Assembly: GCF_000283155.1 (NCBI RefSeq)
Contig: NW_004454156.1
Span: forward strand, 36,372,272-36,436,271
Source of the DNA: Ceratotherium simum simum
Lineage: Eukaryota; Chordata; Mammalia; Perissodactyla; Rhinocerotidae
Reading direction: 5' to 3'
Length of the DNA stretch: 64,000 nt
Shown piece after piece: positions 47,608 through 61,136 of the stretch. Numbering within the stretch: position 1 is the first letter of the stretch; each line of letters starts with the position of its first letter. Under the pieces are notes generated by a model that did no database searches, was not told where the DNA came from, and saw only the letters and a list, made by a program, of their open reading frames with translations. The translations under genes and the position numbers were made by a program.

Positions 47608-48007
47608 GCCAGCCTTGGTGGTCTAGTGGTTAAGATTCGGCACCTCACCGCTATGGCCAGGATTTGTTTCCTGGTCAGGAAACCACACCATCTGTCTGTC
47701 GTTGTCATACTGTGGTGGCTGCAGGTTGCTGTGATGCTGAAAGTTATACCAGTGGTATTTCAAGTACCAGCAGGGTCACCCATGGTGGACAAGTTTCACT
47801 GGAGCTTCCAGACCAAGACAGACTAGGAAGAAGGACTGGCCACCCAATTCTGAAAAAACTGGCCATGAAAACCCTACGAAAAGCAGCAGAGCACTAGGTG
47901 ATATAGCACTGGAAAGTGAGAGGATGGTGCAAAAAGACCAGGCAGGTTTCTGCTCTGCTGTACACAGGGTCGCTAGAAGTTGGAACAGACTAGATGGCAC
48001 TACAGTC
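47608..48007 (+). mobile_element. Composite SINE: tRNA-Glu-like head, RTE-like tail
   Basis: Bases 47612-47684 closely follow a tRNA-Glu gene: box A TGGTCTAGTGG (47619-47629), then GATTCGG, CACCGC, a box B-like GGATTTGTTTCC (47660-47671) and GGTCAGGAAA. The remaining 320 bp ends 'gggtcgctagaagttgg' and then a CAA-containing tail, the 3' pattern of RTE-class LINEs and the SINEs they mobilise. A 9-bp duplication AACAACTTA flanks it at 47599-47607 and 48008-48016. The anticodon arm is one base short, so it is not a working tRNA. Short open frames inside it are not genes. Confidence 0.75.
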
Positions 48008-48131
48008 AACAACTTAATCATGTCCTTTGCCCATTTTTTTCCCATTTTTCATCCACATTAATGAAATTATCTTGTTTTGTAGTCTCCATTGAAGCAACAA
48101 CAGAACACTTAGATGGGATTAAATTAAATAT

Positions 48132-48168
48132 TTTATTTAAAGAAATATTCTGAATACCACAGTTTATT
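48132..48168 (-). terminator. Candidate RMDN2 poly(A) signals
   Basis: AATAAA on the minus strand occurs at 48168-48163 and 48137-48132, giving a 3'UTR of about 260-300 bases. Another AATAAA (48426-48421) overlaps the stop codon and is too close to be the likely signal. Confidence 0.35.
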
Positions 48169-48425
48169 GATAGGAAAAATATAAAGTATACATGTTTAAA
48201 GATCATTTTGTACTGACATTATAGGAAATAGATTTCTCCAAATAACATGATTAGTTTTGTAGTGCTACTACTGGAATGCATTCTGCAGAAACGTGGTTTT
48301 ACTTTCAAATCTGAGCACATTTACCCTTACATCAAAAAAGAAAAAAGGATAATAAAAAACACAACTTTGATTAGTTTAAATTTTAGTAGACCACATCTGA
48401 TTTGTTGAAGAGCAAGTTCTTTTAT

Positions 48426-48479
48426 TTACCTCTTCAAGGAAGTGCTTATTTTCTTCACCTCTTTCTGTGCATCTCTATC
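48426..48479 (-). CDS. RMDN2: RMDN2 last coding exon (C-terminal 17 residues)
   Basis: On the minus strand the acceptor CTTTATAG precedes GAT at 48479. Translation gives DRDAQKEVKKISTSLKR then TAA (48428-48426). The human RMDN2 C-terminus, as I recall it, has the same length, the same AQKE and TSLKR blocks and the same exon junction after Lys-Glu. RMDN2 is a TPR-like protein of the regulator of microtubule dynamics family. The exon starts in phase 0, matching the donor at 59864. The 3'UTR continues toward lower coordinates, so RMDN2 and CYP1B1 are transcribed toward each other about 40 kb apart. Confidence 0.9.
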   Translation of the reverse strand, partial: DRDAQKEVKKISTSLKR

Positions 48480-51400
48480 CTATAAAGAAAGTACAAATAC
48501 ACAATGAAATTTCACACATTCATCCTGATACTCTAAGTACTTTGAAATAGACTTTTGTTGAGTGAGGGGATACTTTTTAAAAGACCATTACAAACAAACT
48601 GCGGATTTCTTAGGACCAGGCATGCTTCAGATCTCTGAGAATGCGGGTAACAGGAGAGCTATTTCCAGGCTCTTCCTCCAGCAGGTCTGGAGCGGTGGGA
48701 GAGGAAGGAGCGAGCCTTCCATGTAAGCTGTCACATGGGATCCCACCAGTGTGTTAACGATAATACTGTTTTCTTCTTCAACTATAAGATGTGGAAAAAG
48801 TCCTAGCTCTAGATTCCACTGTAAGATCCAGAGAAGCAAATACATATTTCATTATTGACTTGATGAGGCAGTTTATATTTAAGATTAAAAATCATGTAAT
48901 ATGTTTTATAGGACTCCATATGTATTCTTATTTCTTTAAAACGTGTGGAAGTTAGAAATAGTGTAGCGTACTCCCATGGATTTTTGCATTTAACAAACAT
49001 TTACTGAGCACCTATCAGAAAGGATCTAAGGACTGTTAACAAATTTAAAATAAACAGATGAGGAAAACTGGACAAAGCAGATTTTGGAAATAGCTGTTAG
49101 CTAGACTTTTTTTAAAACTGGCAGTTCTTCAATAGTTTTAATCATAGACATTAATACACTGATTCTACTGCAGTGTCTGATTAACTAGAAGTGAACCTAT
49201 CAAATCAATATCTTTTGAAGGTTGTAAGAAAATACGATTAATGTATCTAGGATGTTAACGTATTATTTAAAAGGACTTGTGAAAAAGCCATAATTCATAT
49301 TTTTCTTTGTAACTCCAGGGCTAGTTCAGGGCCTGGCACCTAAAATGCCCTAAATAAATGCCTGCTAAAGAAGTGGTTAAATGCTGGACACAGTAACTGT
49401 TCCCATATCCAGGAATCAATTTCTCACAGAAGAACAACGTAGATAAGAAAATTATTTCAATTAGGTGCCTAAAGAAATGAATATGCATAAACTATAATAA
49501 AAAATTTAAAACTAAGGTCACGGCTTAGCAATATTTGCACTCATGCACCAGAAACAAGAATTCCCCCAACTCCCACCACAATCCAACTGCCAACACACAT
49601 ACATGCACCTCCTTTCCAGGGTGTCCACTCAAGTATTTTATTTTATTTATGTATAGAGGGCACTGGCAGGCCTTTTTAGCTCAAAAGCTAGCTAAAACCA
49701 CCACCGCGAATTATACTTTCCTCTGTCATTGCCCAAAATGTGCATCCCTCAGACCATTAATCCTCTTTTGATACTCACCCCAATACTGCTCTTCTATGCT
49801 TTCTCTCCCTTGACTCAACCTCCCACTCCTCCTCTTTTCTCAGGCATTTCTAAGGAGCTCCCTGGAACTCCTGTTACGAGACTTGTTTTGAACTCACTTT
49901 TGTATAACAAGTAATCTATTTGCAAAGAGAATATTTTTTAGGGGGTGGGGAGAAGATGAGGGATATTACTGGGGGAAGGTGAGTTAGAGCCAATGGAGAA
50001 TAACTGCCCTCCACCATTTGTTATAGCTGTTAAACTCCTCTTTTTTGAAATTTTTACTTATTTTTTATGACTTGGGCACCTGGGTCATGCTCTCCACACC
50101 AAGTTCTGCCATTACTGTTGGAAACTTCATTGTTCCCACAGACCGCGTATCCCAGGCTTTTAGAAGACTGGGTCCCTCCCAACATGAACCGTGTATCCCA
50201 GCCTTTTAGAAGGTCATCTCCTCATCTCTGATGTCCTTCTTGACCACCCCCATGAGCACACCCTGGGCTGTGTTGTGACCTAAAACTGCTCTACCTCTGA
50301 ATAGGAATCCTGTTCCCTGAACACAACTGTCTATCTTTTTGGGTCATTTATCCAATTACTCTCAATACACCAATTTTTCAACTTCAAGGGTTCATTAAGC
50401 AATTTTTTCCTTATTGTTCTCTAACAGCTTTCTCCTGCTTTGACTTACTTTCTACCCACCTTAGGTTCCCAATCCACGTACTATCTTACTAAAAGTCTAA
50501 AATCTTTTCTCCCTCTGTGGTACCTTCCCTGGTTCACTACAAATCCACAAATCTACAAACCCATTGACTTCTGTATCTAGCCTGTGATGAAGAGGACCCT
50601 AATGTGCTCTGGATCCCATTCTCTCTGGCCTCCTCAGGACCTTAGTCCATCAATCATCTCTCTCCAGTCTTTCTTGAACCCTTCCTTCTTTGCTGGTCGT
50701 TTCTCATTATCATTTAAATATGCTCCTGTATTTCCCATCTAAAATAAAACTATTTCTAAACTCAAGCACTCCTTTAACTTCCATCTTACATCTCTCCTCT
50801 CTTCCCCATCAAATTATTGGGAGGGTGTCTACACATACCTACTGCATTTTCTCACCTCTGGAGCTCTGCACTCTCTCCCCCTCTACCGCTCCACTGAAAC
50901 AGTCTGGGTTAAGATCACCAATGAACACACACCATTAAATTCAACAGACTCACTCCAGTCCTGACTTCTCCAGAGCATCCGACAGAGCTGACCACTTCCA
51001 CCATCCATTAGCTTCTGAGGCTGTCTTCTCTGGTCACTTCTTTCAATCACACTTGTAGGTTCCTTTTCCTCGCCCATTCCATCATGTTGGCGTTTCTCGG
51101 GGGTTGATCCTTTGCCCTCTGCTTTTCACGTACTACATAACCTCCCTGGGTGATCTCTGCCATACTTGTAGCTTCAGACATCATTTACATGCCAAATATC
51201 CAATCACTTTATGGATTTGAAAATCTAACAGAAACTCACAATGTCCAAAACTAAGCTCACCCTCTCCACCAAACCTGGTTCTCCAATATTCCCTGTGCCT
51301 GTAAAGGGTACCTCCATCTACCCTGGTCAGTTTCCCAAGCCCAAAACCAACATGTCATTCTTGAGTCCTCCATCTCCTGGATATTCAATCTCAAGTCTTG

Positions 51401-52379
51401 TAGAGAATCTATTAAATCTTTCCTCTCCTCTTCATTCCTCACTGCCATTCTCCTAGTCCAGGTCAACATCTCATCTCTGTGTTATTGCAGTAGTCACCTA
51501 AATGGTATTTTTACTTCCAATTTTGCTCCCCTCCAATCCAAATCAGTCTCCACATGGTAGCTACTGTGCCCTTCTAAAAATCTCATTGTGTTACTTGTGG
51601 CTTAAGACCCTCTAATAGGTTTCCCTTGCCTTTAAGAAAAAGGAATACAAGGTTCTCATCTCTTCTCTCCCTCTAGTACTCAACATTTCAGCCATATTGT
51701 ACACTTGATTCAGTGCTTTTATGTATCATATTTCTCACCTCCAAGCCTTTATGTGTTTTCTAGTGTTTCATAAAGTATGGTGTGTATACCACCCACATCA
51801 GTATCACCTGGGATATGTGAATCACTTACAAAGTGTGTCCTTACTTGTCCATGTTTCTATTCACCTTTGCCATGTAGATACATATTTAAACACTAATATA
51901 ATAATTAGAACACATTATTTTGTGTTGTAAATTTTTTCAGTTACATTAAAAGTTGTTTTCTAATTGAGCAAAGTCTTTGTAAATATGTTTAGAGTTGCAT
52001 AAAAAATGGAAACTGATCAACTGATCAACAGTGATGTAATAAAGCAAAAATGCCCCAATACTCAGCATGTTTCATGATTTTTAAAAACAAATACTAACGT
52101 ACCAGATTTTTAATCAACAACTTTTATTCATCCAGTGAAGAGAGGTTATCTCATTTCTTACTACATCTTACCAAATCCTGCATTCAACGTTTCCCAGAAT
52201 GTATCACAGTTCTACATCTTTATACTACATTGTTTTCAGTAACATGCCATTTGGCAAAAGTCTAAATTATATGTTGAAGTGTGTTCTAAAGGGTTATTGA
52301 TAGATTTTTTTTTCCAGTAAGAGATTTCTTATATAAGTTCCAGATGAAGGCATTTTTACATTGACTTGAGGCCTGAGGA

Positions 52380-53860
<1,481 letters not shown>

Positions 53861-53929
53861 GGACAGTCTGAGCACTAACTGGCAGAGCAGAATCCAAATA
53901 CATGGAAACTTGAGTGTGATCACATTGAT

Positions 53930-54240
53930 ATTGGGGTTGGTGTCACCACACTCTGCAGCTCAGACCTTCTTTCCCACTGCAGAAAAAGGCCAGGAATCTG
54001 TATTTTTAACAAGCTCCCACTCCCAAGCAAGTCTTAAAGATTTAAACCACTGGGTTTAAATTCGAATTTCCTTAGAATCTCAGGTTACATATCCAAACCT
54101 CAGGAAGGCCTTTCTTAGCCCCTGGTCCAGGTTGCAGTCCCAGTTTTATTTTCTCATAAATCTCTGTGCTTTCACTTCCATAACACTCATCACACTTCAT
54201 TGCTATTACTTGTTCAGGGCCTGCCTTCTCCACTAGACCA
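53930..54240. repeat. MER5/MER20-like and antisense L2 fragments
   Basis: 53990-54060 ('ctgtatttttaacaagctcc', 'aaaccactgggttt') resembles a hAT-type element end. 54120-54240 resembles the antisense L2 tail ('ataacactcatcacac', 'accacagaattcatgg'). Confidence 0.4.
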
Positions 54241-54653
54241 CAGAATTCATGGTGGCAAAGATACTATTTGTTTTTTTCTCCTTATATCTCAAGCCTCTAA
54301 TAGAGCATCCCCATATTTGTAATAGAAATAAATAATCTTTTTCACTCACTGAAACACACATTAAAAAATATAGATTTATTTGATCTGAAAGTGTTGGGAG
54401 ATATATGTTTTGGGAAAAGACATCAATGCTGTCTGCTAAAGACTTTGGATAAATAAGAGACATTTATATTAAATTGTTATACTCCTAGCATTTGGGTAAC
54501 GACTATCAAACATCAACTTTACTAGACTGAGTACTGGTTAAAGATGACTGATCCCAAACTGATGCTATATCATCAGTTATTTTAAGAAAATTAATTAAAT
54601 GGAGGTCTAAAAAACTTTAACATGTTTTTAACATCAACTTAAAGAATACAACC

Positions 54654-55228
54654 CAACAGTTGGGCTATTCCACTGTTGGGTATTTATCCAAAGAACTTGA
54701 AAACACCAATTTGCAAAGGTACATGCACCCCTGTGTTCATTGCAGCCTTATTCACGATAGCCAAGACTTGGAAGCAACCTAAGTGCCCATCAAGGGACGA
54801 ATGGATAAAGAAGCTGTGGTATATATACACAATGGAATACTACTCAGCCATAAGAAACGACGAAATCCAGCCATTTGTGACAACATGGATGGACATTGAG
54901 GGTATAATGCAAAGTGAAATAAGTCAGAGGGAGAAGGTCAAATACCGTATGATTTCCTTCATTAAGTAGTAGATAATAACAACAATAAACAAACACATAG
55001 GGACAGAGATTGGATTGGTGGTTACCAGAGGGGAAGGGGGGAGGGAGGAGGGTGAAAGGGATAATTGGGTACATGTGTGTGGTGATGGGTTGTAATTAGT
55101 ATTTTGGTGGTGAACATGATGTAGTCCATGCAGAAATAGAAGTACAATGATGTACACCTGAAATTTTTACAATGTTATAAACCAATGTTACTGCAATAAA
55201 CAAAAAATAAAAAAAAAAAAAAAAAAAA
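54654..55228 (+). mobile_element. Young 5'-truncated L1 with long poly(A) and TSD
   Basis: About 575 bp of L1 3' end: an intact ORF2 C-terminal frame (54676-54969, including 'MEYYSAIRNDE'), the 3'UTR with a G-rich tract (about 55030-55060), and an A-tail of more than 20 (about 55209-55230). A 13-bp duplication, AAAGAATACAACC, flanks it at 54641-54653 and 55229-55241. The open frame and long tail indicate a recent insertion. It lies antisense to RMDN2 in its intron. Confidence 0.92.
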
Positions 55229-55677
55229 AAAGAATACAACCAAGGCCACTATCTATTGAGAAAGCTTAAGAAATAATACGGTTTGAGTGTAAATGAATAG
55301 AAGGTAAGAGCCAAAGAGTAGAAATAGGAGGTTGTACACAGAGTAACACTCCCTGCCTGCCACTCATGAAAATGTCTGTTCAGACATTGGGAAAAGTCTG
55401 TCCATCCTGCAACGGCCTTATTAATTTTTTTTAATGTACAAGGAAGAATAAATTCTCCAGGCATGGATAGCACAGATAAGTTAATCTATAAGAAATAAGT
55501 TCAAACCAGAAAGAAATAGGCAAATAAGAATTTCTATCAAATGAGACCCTGGACGACATTGCTGGATTTCTATAAGTGACCCACTCATCACTCTGAGTTG
55601 TCACGTTCCTGTAACAGGAAGGCAGGGGGAACATTTGTTGACTAATTATATTTTCTAACCCTATCTGAAAAACCAAT

Positions 55678-55719
55678 GTCTTAATTAAGATAATCAAAGA
55701 TGAGGTCTTAATTAAGATA
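55678..55719. repeat. 15-bp direct repeat, period 27
   Basis: GTCTTAATTAAGATA occurs at 55678-55692 and 55705-55719. The core CTTAATTAAG is palindromic. Confidence 0.8.
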
Positions 55720-56926
55720 GAGCATTTAAAACAGGATTAGGATTTTGTTACTAAGAGTGGTTATTAATGAGAGGGATGATTCTCAATCTACATAACAGCT
55801 TGGAAATGCAGCCCAGGACTTGAAACAACAGGTAACTTCATAGACAACTATCCCACTTGTAAATATGAAGAAGTATTCTTCCTCTCAGTACTCCCAGAAC
55901 CCACTTCTTCTGCAGTTGTTTCTGATACATTGTATTTACTATCCTATAAGAGTTTGTCTTAGGAGAGTGATTAATGTCACTTCAAAATATTACAACAATT
56001 TTAAAATAGTTTTTTTCTTTACCAAGTTAGTGCATCCCTCATTGTAAAACAAAACATTATGGAATGCTTTTTATATTTTGGGTTCTCTCAGCATAGTCCA
56101 GGTCAATAACTTGAATACTTCCTCCAGACAAACCACTTTCAAGTCTGCTGGTATAGTCATGATTTCACTCAGCAATCATTCTCACATTGCCTTAGACACA
56201 GGAATCCCTTTTATTTTAAAAAAAAGGCATGTTTCTCAGGACCTGAGATTACCTTCCTAGGGTCAAGAAAAGTCCACATGAATAATGAAACACTGTAGTG
56301 TCAAGTTCTGGGAATGTAAAGCTGCTTACATGCATGAACCTGGGCTCCAGAGCCCAAGGGCTGACATTCCCAATATCAAGCGCAGTGTGATGAGCTGAGA
56401 GCCCCCTCAGAAGGACAGAAGACATGTTCACAAATGACTACAATGCCAGGAAGAGGTCACAAGTGCCACAAGAAAGAAGCAAATACGTTATGCAAGTTCA
56501 CATAAGGGAGAGAAAACTGATGGCTGGCTTGTCTTCATTGTAATTAGTGCCAATGCTAGACATTTTGAAAATGAATAAACTGGTCAGCAAAATCACTAAT
56601 GGGGTATATTTCAATCTGGAAAGACTTATATAGAGATGGGGGGGTACTACAGATAACTCACCTCATTCTATTTTCTAGTTGAAAAGGAAATTGAGGTACT
56701 CCTGACAGTACATTTACTAGTTGAAATAAAAGTGGTAGGAATACAAATAGAAACATCACTGGAAAAAAGATGTGGGAAATGTTTGCTAATGTTCTTTTGC
56801 TTGTTATATAAATATTTCCACAGTGTCCAGCTTTCTTAGTTACATTTATTATCAATCCTATTTATTATTACTATTCGCGCTATTACTTTTATTTGTATGG
56901 TGTTAGTCTTTTCTTCCTACCAATAC

Positions 56927-57370
56927 TTACTGAGTGTTTACCACATGCCAGGAACTAGGAATGGAGTGGCAAATGAAGCACACCGAGCTGCTACTTTCAT
57001 GGAACAAGCACACACAACTATATAATCACAATGGTGCTGAATGATAGGAAGGAAAAGTATCAGGTACTTTCCTGCCTGGGGGTGTCAAGGAAGTCTTTCT
57101 TGAAGAAATGACATTCATGGTGAGGCTTGAAGGATGAGTAGGAATAAAGCTGGCAACGGGAGTGGAGGGTTTGGGTGGAACTGTTTCAGGAAGAAGGAAC
57201 AGTATGTCCTAAGGGTGCTAGGCAGGGAAGAACATGGTGCAGAGGCAGGGAGAGAGGGGAACATATGAAGCTTGAGAGATTGGTAGGAGTTAGATTAGAG
57301 CCTTGAAGGGCATCCTAAAAATTCTGAACTTCATCCTAAAAGCAAAGGGTTTTAAAGCAGGGAAGTGACA
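56927..57370 (+). repeat. L2 LINE 3' fragment
   Basis: Strong sense L2 pattern: 'tactgagtgtttaccacatg', 'aaggatgagtaggaata', then 'gggaagaacatggtgcag' and 'gcagggaagtgacacg' toward 57370. 57370-57990 continues in similar style without a clear end. Confidence 0.7.
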
Positions 57371-57989
57371 CGTTGAGGTTTATGTTTAATCTGTTGCTTT
57401 GGCTGCTATAGAGAGCCAAGAAGGACCTCGTGCAGGCAAGGAGGCTGTGCGGAGACCACTTGGGAGGCCGGCACAACTGTAGTTCAGGTGAAAGGGAGTG
57501 GGGCGCCCTGATCAGAGTGGTGGCATTAGAGAGAGAGGTTGGACGGCTCAAGGCATGTTTTAGAGGAGGAACTCTGAGAACTTGCTGGCTGGGTGGATGT
57601 CTGGGTTGGGGGGCTGAGGGAGAAGGAGGTGTCAAGGATTCCTAGCTTTCCCAATTGAGTGGATGGAAGTGTCATTTACTCAGAGGGGAAGATGGAGGAA
57701 AAGCAGATCCAAAGGGCTGATGACGAGTTAAGTTTGAGATGCCTGCAAGATAGCAAAGTGGAGATGTCAAGTAGGAAGCTGGATAATCAAGAGAATCAGG
57801 TCTAGAGCTCAGAAGAGAAGTCTAGAGATATAAATTTGAGGACCCCTGGCAGGTAGATAACATTTGAAGCCATGGAGGATAGGTTTGGGGAGGTAGGGAG
57901 GAGGAAAGGGGAGAGGAGACAAGAGACTTAGGGACTAATGACCAAGCCCTGAGGATGGTCCAGATTTAGCCCTTCTGTGAGAGCTCTAA

Positions 57990-58570
57990 ATTTCATGCAT
58001 AAACATTTGCATGTCAAACCAGGTATTATACCTTATTATCATATTGTATTCTAATCTCATATTCTAATAAGAATGCATAGACACCTTGCTTAAAATGACT
58101 GCATGTAACCCAAACTGATACCGTTCAGCAGACACATAAAAGACAGTAGGTCCCAATCACCAACATGGAGCAAGCAACTAGAGGGACAAAATCTGTTTTC
58201 TGCTGAAAAAAATGACACAAACCATCTTCTAGAGGAGTGCTGTTACTGAGACTGTGCTGTTTTGCGCCTCTTTTTAACCAACGGAACCAACTGAGTGATC
58301 CGAGTTAGAAGGACAATCGACACTGTAGGAAATCCCAAACATCCGGGAGACACATAGAGGTGGCCCAAGACCTTGCACAGGTGGTTGCTGAGAGGCCAGT
58401 GGGGCCTGGTTGGCCCTGTGTGCAGACACAGGCATCCCGGAACCCTGAAGTGCCTGGGAAGGTCTTGTTTCACTTCCCCTTTTCAGCCTTATTTCCCATC
58501 TCTGCCCTGAACACTCCTTCCTCTCCAGGCAACCAAACCTTTGCTTTTCCACCTCTGTGCCTTTGTTCAT
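57990..58570. other. RMDN2 intron, no feature recognised
   Basis: Open frames of about 70-110 residues on both strands are incidental. No repeat is named here. Confidence 0.4.
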
Positions 58571-59110
58571 GATCCATGACGTGCTTCGCCCACATCTCCA
58601 CATTACATGCATCTTTAAAGTCCACCTCTGATGCTACCTGATCTCTTCTTTGAGAAAATAATCTCTCCCTTTTCAACATTTCCATAGCCAATTATTTGTT
58701 TTTTTGTTTTGTTTTGTTTTTTGTGAGGAAGATCAGCCCTGAGCTAACACCCATGCCAATCCTCCTCTTTTTGCTGAGGAAGACTGGCCCTGGGCTAACA
58801 TCCGTGCCCATCTTCCTCCACTTTATGTGGGATGCCGCCACAGCATGGCTTGAGAAGCGGTGTGTTGGTGTGCGCCTGGGATCCGAACCCCGGGCCACCA
58901 GCAGGGGAGCACGTGCACTTAACCGCTACGCCACAGGGCCAGCCTCTCCATAGCCAATTATTTGTACCTCTCTTAGCACTTCATGCTTTCTACTCTGAGC
59001 TACAGTTACTTGGAAATATATTTTATGCTCTCTTCGAGGCTACAAGCTCCTAGGGGCAATAGGCATGTCTTACATGTTTATGTTCCAGATCACAGCAAAC
59101 GTTGGAGCTT
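58570..59110 (-). repeat. L2 LINE, antisense, split by an ERE
   Basis: 58570-58680 ('aagtccacctctgatgc', 'ctgatctcttctttgag') and 58966-59110 ('tcttagcacttcatgc', 'acaagctcctaggggc') form one antisense L2 interrupted by the ERE. Confidence 0.6.
58700..58946 (-). mobile_element. ERE SINE, antisense, perfect 19-bp TSD
   Basis: Poly(T)-rich tail, 'gtgaggaagatcagccctg' and 'gggatccgaaccccgggcc', ending 'cgctacgccacagggccagc'. A perfect 19-bp duplication lies at 58681-58699 and 58947-58965. It is well preserved, so probably young. Confidence 0.95.
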
Positions 59111-59863
59111 GTATTGCTCCAACAGAGAAGAAGAGGAGTGCTTATTTCTGGGTATTTCTTTTCAGTTGGTGATTCAGAGGATGATAATGTCTGGTGGTAT
59201 GAGAACGGAGCAGGAAAACATTTATCTATTTCCTTTTATTCCCACAATATCAGTAAATGGCTCGCAGGAACAGAGACAGAGCTGTTAAACTCTGTGAAAC
59301 TCCTAAAACTTAGAGCACATCTAGAATCCTGAATTAGTGAAAAAAGGGCAAGAATCAATGCAAGTTTTTCATTAATGGTGTTCAAAGACCAAGAAAACGT
59401 CAGTACACATTTTTCCTCTTCTTCATGGCATTGGATAGGACAGCCGCATGCTGCTGTGAGCTGGGGACTGATGACGGCAACCCCAGGACACTGCTCTTGC
59501 TCCAGGATGGGCAGCCTGTCTAGCCTGTTTGCCGCCTATGGTAGTTTAATCACCAGCTCCCCAGAATTATGCTGTGCTCCCTCCTTCCTAGTGGGGCTTA
59601 CCCCATCCCCACTTGTAACAACTAACAAGCATCAGGATGTTTTACCTGCTAGCCCATGATTTGCACGTCCCTTTAAGATACAAGGGATCTACCGGTGAAT
59701 GGGTACCTATAGCAATTTAAAAAGTTCATAGTACACGTTAAATCCAAGTCGAAATGTTTTAGGATAGAAGAAAACTCCAGATGTGTCTAAGCCAGTTGTT
59801 CATGTCTGAAGCTGGATTAGTAGTGACAAAATAATGGCACTCATTGCCACCGTTTGGACTTAC

Positions 59864-59944
59864 TTCTTTGGTTACACAAGGAAGCAACACTGCCAAATCA
59901 CAGAACTTCACAGCATCATCAATTTGTTCAAGATCGATATAACA
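59864..59944 (-). CDS. RMDN2: RMDN2 penultimate coding exon (27 residues)
   Basis: Minus-strand acceptor TTTCTAG, then TGT at 59944; donor GAA/GTAAGT after 59864. The 81-bp exon is in phase 0 at both ends. It reads CYIDLEQ...AVKFCDLAVLLP...VTKE, matching my memory of human RMDN2 (CYTDLEENQNALKFC...). This is the last helical pair of the TPR-like C-terminal domain. It is joined to the exon at 60086-60033 by an 88-bp intron, and to 48479 by an 11.4-kb intron. Confidence 0.93.
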
Positions 59945-60032
59945 CTAGAAATGAAAAATAATCAATATTAAAGGTAATCACATTTTTACGTAATGGATTC
60001 AAAGTGATCTGAAAAAGAATGGTCTTTATTAC

Positions 60033-60086
60033 CTTGGCCAAGAACACGTAATTGGACTTAGAAAAACCAGGGTGTAGTTCTTCAAC
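60033..60086 (-). CDS. RMDN2: RMDN2 coding exon (18 residues, partial gene)
   Basis: Minus-strand acceptor AAATCAG, then GTT at 60086; donor AAG/GTAATA after 60033. The 54-bp phase-0 exon encodes VEELHPGFSKSNYVFLAK, equivalent to the human AEELCPGYSNPNYMYLAK. Upstream coding exons are not visible between 60087 and 64000 and must lie beyond the right edge; an eye scan for the adjoining ATLFGKI/VQEALHNFLK-type exon was negative here. Confidence 0.92.
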
Positions 60087-61136
60087 CTGATTTTCAGAGA
60101 ATACAGAAAAGAGAATAAGGGCAATATTAAAATGATGACAGTAACAACAAATGAAGAAGATATATTTCAATAAGTCATATATTAACCAAATTGCCCCAAG
60201 AATTTAGGTTGGCTGTGTCACATCCGAAGTGTTTTATCATTTCAAGTATTCTTTGGGTGGAAATACAGCTTTTGAGCTTATCCATTAAAATGAAATTATT
60301 ATTATGGTCAGAAAGCTTACAAAGCAACGAGCTACTTTAAGGTCTGGGGATTCCTTTGTATAAGCATCTTCCTCTCTTTTCCTTCTTTATTCTTTCTCTC
60401 TTTCCCTTTCAAGAACAAAAACAACTGGTGATACACTCTGCCCAGGACAAGTCCTCTACAGTTTACAATCTACTGAGGAAACCAGAGTAGAGCGTGACTG
60501 GCATCCCATGACAAGCATCTTCCACTACATTAATACTTGATTTCAACACATTCCACGTGAGAGGAATAATATCTGAAGTCCATCACATCAAGTACTTTTA
60601 AAGAAAAGACAGATCCTGAAACAACTAATCCGAGTAGTAGACCTATGTGCAGATTTTAATAAGTGGGTGTTATGAAGGTACTTTACTCCTCATCTACTAA
60701 TCTCTATGTACCAGTTTCTTTTCTTTATCTCCAGTAAATAAGAATTCTTTCAGGTAGATGGTATTACTACCAGACAGCTCTTCTTAGAACCAAAGTCAGT
60801 CTTCGTATCAGAGCCAGCTTTTGCTGTTGTAAAGGCCTAGGCAAGTAAGCTCCCAACCTGACCCCAGTCTGCAACCCGGAGGGATGTAGGACCCAACAGA
60901 AGATGAACACTTTTAAAAATTTACAAAACATGCTATTTTTTTTACAAGATACAAACAATCCAGACATTTCCAAAATTAAAAAGTAAAAGTTTCTCCATTC
61001 TAATTTTATTCTCAATTTCAATCTCACTCCCCAGGGGTAACCACTCTCAACAGTTTGACATCCATCCTACAAGACCTTTTACCAGGCACAGGCAAACCAA
61101 AAAAAACCCATATTGGTTTTTGGAAAAAAAAAAGAG
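60087..61136. other. RMDN2 intron, no feature recognised
   Basis: No exon or repeat recognised. A pyrimidine-rich run lies at 60365-60412. Confidence 0.45.

Noticed and set aside
47612..47684. Functional tRNA-Glu gene
   Set aside because: The anticodon arm is short by a base, box B is mutated, and the sequence continues into a SINE body with flanking duplications.
48421..48426. RMDN2 poly(A) signal overlapping the stop codon
   Set aside because: It would leave a 3'UTR of about 20 bases. Two further AATAAA hexamers about 260-290 bases on are more plausible.
50690..51469. Several frames in a pyrimidine-rich tract
   Set aside because: Low-complexity C/T composition generates long stop-poor stretches; no coding signature.
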